64,000 nucleotides of DNA, from assembly GCA_933228895.1 (NCBI GenBank), contig OW121857.1, positions 2,852,001 to 2,916,000 on the forward strand, in the 5' to 3' direction. The stretch's first letter is position 1, and each line of letters opens with the position of its first letter. Below are positions 59,986-64,000 of this stretch, piece after piece. The stretch comes from Platycnemis pennipes. Lineage: Eukaryota; Arthropoda; Insecta; Odonata; Platycnemididae. A model generated the notes under the pieces. The model had not been told where the DNA came from and ran no database searches. It saw nothing but the letters and a program-made list of their open reading frames with translations. The position numbers and the translations under genes are program-made.

Positions 59986-60502
59986 CTCCGAGGGAAAAAT
60001 AAAAAAATATGGTTCCCCTTTCAGCCTACTAGAGCCATTCGTCAATTACAAGATTTAGTCACGCCTAATTCCCGATTTGAAGGGATACACCCCTCATGTA
60101 AGTGTTGTAGACAGCAACGTTGGTCTGCAAAACACAGCTTGCCTCTTTTTGGCTTTTCACTGCGACAATACCTCTTATTGGGGTAAGCGACGCAAGTGAA
60201 ATAATGGGCCAAGCTAATCGTAAACTGAGATTCGTCAAAAAAAGTGCTGTGCAAATGTGAATATTTGTACTAGAAATAAGCTAGTTTTCCGTTTTTAGAC
60301 CTCATTTGAAGTACGCTGCCAGTGAATGGGATTCTTACAAAGTAAGCCTAAATAATGAAATGGGGCGAAGATTAGTAAAGGAACGGTATGAACATTGGAA
60401 TCCCCCTCTGCCCGAATCCTTTGGGAGACCGACCGCACCCATTAGGATACGCGTTTCAACCCTCCGACGGAGCGTAGGTACTCTCCGCAATATCACACAA
60501 TT
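59986..60502. other. No recognised feature
   Basis: Mixed sequence between a LINE tail and a MITE; nothing recognised. Confidence 0.5.
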
Positions 60503-60505
60503 TTA

Positions 60506-61017
60506 GGCCGGGATCACGATGACCGCTTTCTGACGTGACGGATTCGGACGGTGGCGGTGAACGCCAACGTAGTGGCTCAATTGTTGGAGGCATATCACGA
60601 TCGACGGCGGTCCAATATGGCGGCTTGGCGAACACTCACCTCTAGGGTTCGAATTACTGTAAAACCGTAAGTTTTTTACTTTTTTCCAAAGATTTTCTAG
60701 CATGAGTTAAGTGTGAACAAAGCAGGTTGTGCTGTGAAAATTTCATCGAAAAAGAACGATTTTCATTGGTCGAAAAAAATTTTGAAAATTGTCACCCTCA
60801 TCCGAACATTTACCCCCACTTTATTTTCAAGTCACTCGTGATTGGCTGACGGAAACCAACGCGACGGGAAAGCCAGACCTTGACAAGCTTTCCTCAACGT
60901 CCGTCGACGGCTCCGTTATCGTCCGGCCATCGTAATTAGCTTCATTGCGTTCCATTTCTTCTAGCTTCAACAGTGCCTCAGTCCGTTTCCGTCACGTCAG
61001 AAAACGTAATCGCGGCC
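60506..61017. mobile_element. PIF/Harbinger-like MITE flanked by TTA
   Basis: The ends read inward GGCCGGGATCACG and GGCCGCGATTACG, and both continue into TTTCTGACGTGACGGA, giving imperfect inverted repeats of about 36 bp. TTA flanks both ends (60503-60505 and 61018-61020). A 3-bp TTA/TAA duplication and GGCC-type termini fit the PIF/Harbinger superfamily. The 512-bp interior is non-coding. Confidence 0.75.
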
Positions 61018-61020
61018 TTA

Positions 61021-61659
61021 AGGATTCCCTAGTCGTCCCTCGGCGCAGCGAGAGCTGCTAATTCTCGGCAGGGAATGGTGGGATGGGGCAAACCCCCAGG
61101 GCAAGGTGCACACTCCCGGACAGGGATGGAAACGAACCACACTTCGGGATTCCGTTTGACACCATTTTATTTCACTTGATATGCGACACATTGAACAAAA
61201 TAGAACACAGTGTAGGGGTAAAAAGGGGAAAGGCGTACACGCCGTTCAAAATGAAATACCAGACTAATGTAATGTCCCGGACGGGCGTATGAATCTTCAT
61301 AGAATTTTGCTATTCTAAATTTCACTTTGCCAAAAGATATTTGTGCACTGTTAATGGGCGTCTCTCAGAATAGCCAACAGCCAATGCCTCGAGAGTAAGA
61401 TTTCACCTTCGACTTCGCGCTTCCCCTTCTCTCCTGCCCCTTGACCGAAAAACATCCTCCTTTTGCCTTCTCTATATAATGGCGTGCACGGTGGCTTCTA
61501 GAAGAAGATAGATGAATCTGTTGCCGTCAGAATGTAGTCCATCACTGGAGACCGATGCGCGGACCGTTGGGCCCGTGCTCGAATCCGTGCCATCCACCCG
61601 TAGTACTGAACATTCTCTTCTGTCCTCCCGAGCTAGAGGTAACGTGAACCCTTTCGGCT
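61021..61659. other. No clear feature; weak tRNA-like box
   Basis: At about 61525-61605 a B-box-like GTGCTCGAATCC follows an A-box-like TAGTCCATCACTGG, a possible worn SINE head in plus orientation. Nothing else is recognised. Confidence 0.35.
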
Positions 61660-61840
61660 ATTCGAGACCCGATTGGTTTAACTCTTGATTCCGAATAAAT
61701 TCTGTGTTTGGCACGAACCTTTTTGCTTTATTACTTGTTCCCGACAAGACAAGGACCAAGGACAGGAACCCACAAATATTATGTATGCAGGTTCGAACCC
61801 TCGCCTTAGCATGCAGGGCCGAAGCTCTACACAAATAATT
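61660..61840 (-). mobile_element. tRNA-derived SINE head
   Basis: The minus strand reads GTAGAGCTTCGGCCCTGCAT, then GGGTTCGAACC (B box around 61790-61800) at a tRNA-like distance. The body continues to about 61660 without a clear end. Confidence 0.5.
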
Positions 61841-61871
61841 GATCATACGGCAGAAAATATTTTGCTGATGG

Positions 61872-62110
61872 GAGTGAATGACTGACGAAATGATCAAGAT
61901 GAGAACGCAAGTGATATGGATGACGGCGATACCCCAATGAATATGACTACAAACAATGCATCAGAAAAATTATCCTTGACTTAAAAAAGTACTGATAGAC
62001 ATGAATGACGGCTGAAATGATCAAGATAAGGGCACAGAGGTGATATGGATGACGCCGATACCCTAAGAATATGTCAATAAACAATGGCTTTGAATAATTA
62101 CCCTTGACAA
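61872..62110. repeat. Tandem duplication, unit ~128 bp
   Basis: Two units share GATGATATGGATGAC-like GTGATATGGATGACG, CGATACCC-AA, AATGATCAAGAT and ACAAACAATG at an offset of 128 bp. They differ at many single positions, so the duplication is old. Confidence 0.85.
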
Positions 62111-62544
62111 TGATATACACTCATTTGCTCCCGTGTCGCAGAGGATACAGCGGGAGAAAAAATGAGACCATTCGCCCAGCACAGGCTGTACGAAGTAGCC
62201 GTTCCCAAAATGATTGACGCAATATTTCGGCCGGAGGCCAATGACATTAAGCTGATGAGGTGAGGGAGCTTAGGGTTGGCTCAAAAGTCCCACAACACCT
62301 AAGGATTCCTGGATTAGAAGGAGCTTGCCCACGATGGAGGGGAAGAGAAAGGGGAATACGACGAGTCGATGATGGCTTACGTGATGACGTAGGGCAAAGA
62401 GAATAAGAAGAAATGATTAAAGCGAGTAATCCTTTTTTTGTCCCAGGCCGCCAAATATGTATTTGCTTCGTTTTTTCTCCGAAATGGAATTTTTACCAGC
62501 GATGGAAGTTTGATAGTTGGCTGGTTATTCAGGGGAGGCGACCG
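62111..62544. other. No recognised feature
   Basis: A stretch near 62320-62370 faintly recalls a basic C-terminal LINE region but I could not support it. Confidence 0.4.
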
Positions 62545-62875
62545 ACGGCTGAGGTCATTTGCGCCATTAATAGGATAGGTGGCTAATTGAGTAATGGTAG
62601 GTGTTTTAAGGAAACGGAGGAAGGGTGGAGAGAAACCCGGCGTCGGCATTAGCCTACTCTTTAACGAAAGGCTCCAAGGGGACCACGGCTTAACGTCCCA
62701 TCCGACGGACGGAGTGCTGAACTTGAAATGCCCTCCACTAGGCACTCAAGTGGGGACCGGTTTTCCACTGAAAAATCCGCCACTGCCGGGAATCGAACCC
62801 GGGACCTCGGGATGTAGAAGTATGAAAGTACCCGATGTAAATGCCTTAATGTGTTGGTCAGCCCCTGGATTATGA
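62545..62875 (-). mobile_element. tRNA-derived SINE, well preserved
   Basis: The minus strand runs CAGGGGCTGACCAACACATT (head), then GGTTCGATTCC (B box, 62789-62799), and a body with GTGGCGGATTTTTCAG, CGGATGGGACGTTAAGCCG and GGGTTTCTCTCCACCC. The copy at 8925-9165 shares the body. RNA polymerase III would transcribe an intact copy from its internal A and B boxes. The central GACGTTAAGC block looks like the conserved core reported for some metazoan SINE superfamilies, which I infer from memory. Confidence 0.75.
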
Positions 62876-63584
62876 TACAATGTGTCGAAAAGTCGGTCAG
62901 TTTTCCTTCATTAAATAGTGTTGATTATGCTACTCTATGAGTCCTTTTTGTTTATTATTATAGTGACTGTTTGTTGCCAAAGAAGGCATTCCGTTTGGCT
63001 CCCATTTTCTAATCATCGCGGGGGCAGGAGCAGAGGGGTCGGCGGAGGGAGGACAGGGCGAAATTAGAGGCGCGGGATCAACAAAGCAAAGGCGGGTGAG
63101 TTGAAGGGAGGAGGGAAATTAACTCTCTATCTCCCGACAGTCTTGCCCCGCAGCCGACGAAGTCCACCCGTCTCTGACATGATGCGAGGGTGCCTCCCAC
63201 TGCCTCCTCCACGGAATGAGGAGGTTTGAACAGGTCATCCCGGGAACGATGACATGCTCCTCATTCACGAGGGCTCTCGTTTGGATCCTGGCCACGGCGG
63301 AGATTTTTAGAGCACGTAGTGTTCCTTGAGCAGCTCAAGATCTACGCGTCTTTCGTAGGCGGAAGACGACACCGGGTTTCTCTGCAAACTTTCTTTCTCC
63401 CCTCAACTCAAACACCAAGTATGACTAGTCATTTCTCCCGGCTTGACGCCTTAGTTTCCCGGCGACAGTGATTACGTCCATTTCTTTTGCATTGCCTGCT
63501 GCGTATTCACGAGTACCGGCAGTGCTGGAACGAATAACGATATGTATTTTTGTTTTTCGGGAGTACCCCGCGTTCTATACCAGG
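62876..63584. other. No clear feature
   Basis: GC-richer at 63010-63300. GGATCCTGGCCACGGCGGAG near 63274 resembles the end of a worn SINE head. No gene recognised. Confidence 0.4.
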
Positions 63585-64000
63585 TGTGATACCTGACCGA
63601 AAGACAGAAAGTGGAAGACATTCTACAGAAGAACAGATATGAAAAGAGATCCATCTCCAAAACATTTTTCAAAATCATGAACAAGGATGAGGACGGCCCA
63701 AAAGAAGAAATTGGGACTCCGGACGCAGACAACCCTGCACACAAAAGAGCCTTCATTCCATACGTCTGGGGCGTAACGGATAGAATAGGAAACATCCTCC
63801 GCAAACATGAAATCAAAGCTGTGTTCAAGCCACATTTAAAAATTAGAAGCTGCCTGAGGAGTGTGAAGGATGCAACGCCATTTCAAGTGGAAGGAGTGTA
63901 TGAGATACCATGCCAAACTTTCGAGAAGAAATATATCGGCGAAACCGGGCGCTCCGTTAAAACCCGCTTAGAAGAACACGAGCGGGTTATTCGACTGGGA
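63585..64000 (+). mobile_element. Penelope-like retroelement, GIY-YIG endonuclease end (partial)
   Basis: An open frame without stops runs from about 63593 to the window edge. It reads LTERQKVEDILQKNRYEKRS, PYVWGVTDRIGNILRKHEIK, FKPHLKIRSCLRSVKD, then GVYEIPC followed by KYIGETGRSVKTRLEEHER. The GVY...YIG...R.....H pattern is the GIY-YIG endonuclease that follows the RT in Penelope-like elements, and the preceding blocks are the usual linker. This nuclease nicks the target for priming. Nothing upstream of about 63585 looks like RT, so the copy is probably 5'-truncated. It is the least damaged coding stretch in the window. The true end lies beyond the window. Confidence 0.85.

Noticed and set aside
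62260..62400. Possible LINE C-terminal basic region
   Set aside because: Only a vague resemblance in broken frames; no diagnostic motif.

Overview
The window looks like intergenic DNA from a large, repeat-rich arthropod genome, most likely an insect. The grounds are AT-rich sequence, no long open reading frames, and degraded non-LTR retrotransposons of RTE-like and CR1/jockey-like types, with BEL/Pao, Penelope-like, Helitron, hAT, Harbinger-like and tRNA-derived SINE remnants. I cannot name the species. I found no host gene, rRNA or functional tRNA. Almost every coding signal is a broken transposable-element protein with stops and frameshifts.

Layout. 1-5.9 kb: a Penelope-like 3' end carrying a hammerhead-like motif; a LINE endonuclease fragment present twice in opposite orientation, bracketing a 17-bp minisatellite of about 36 copies; a LINE reverse transcriptase (RT) fragment. 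5.9-9.2 kb: a small C/G-rich hAT-like MITE, RTE-like 3' ends, two CR1-like C-terminal fragments, one copy of a two-copy repeat, two SINEs. 9.2-16.7 kb: mostly featureless, with one copy of a 525-bp repeat, a BEL/Pao gag relic and a LINE 3' half. 16.7-20 kb: a cluster of small DNA elements: a non-autonomous Helitron with internal 246-bp tandem repeats, two inverted-repeat structures and a hAT-type foldback with an 8-bp target duplication. 20-29 kb: a CR1-like 3' fragment, the best full-length 525-bp repeat, a foldback, a minus-strand RT fragment and a double hairpin. 29.2-32.3 kb: the longest element, a LINE still showing endonuclease, RT and a 3' tail. 33-38.3 kb: an RTE-like endonuclease, the second copy of the two-copy repeat, fragments of an RNase H-bearing LINE and a tandem 177-bp repeat. 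40.6-49.5 kb: the densest nest, with many CR1-like and RTE-like 3' ends and an ISXO2/Merlin-type transposase relic hit by a LINE tail. 49.5-58 kb: mostly featureless apart from SINEs and short LINE tails. 58-64 kb: a long foldback, a diverged 525-bp repeat, an RTE-like 3' end, a Harbinger-like MITE flanked by TTA, SINEs, a tandem duplication, and a Penelope-like GIY-YIG endonuclease running off the end.

The pieces do not form a pathway. They are a fossil record of several transposon families, most of them truncated at the 5' end. The best candidates for something new are the LINE-bracketed minisatellite, the Helitron with palindromic tandem repeats, the 525-bp repeat family, and the foldbacks at 25.1, 27.4 and 58.3 kb.
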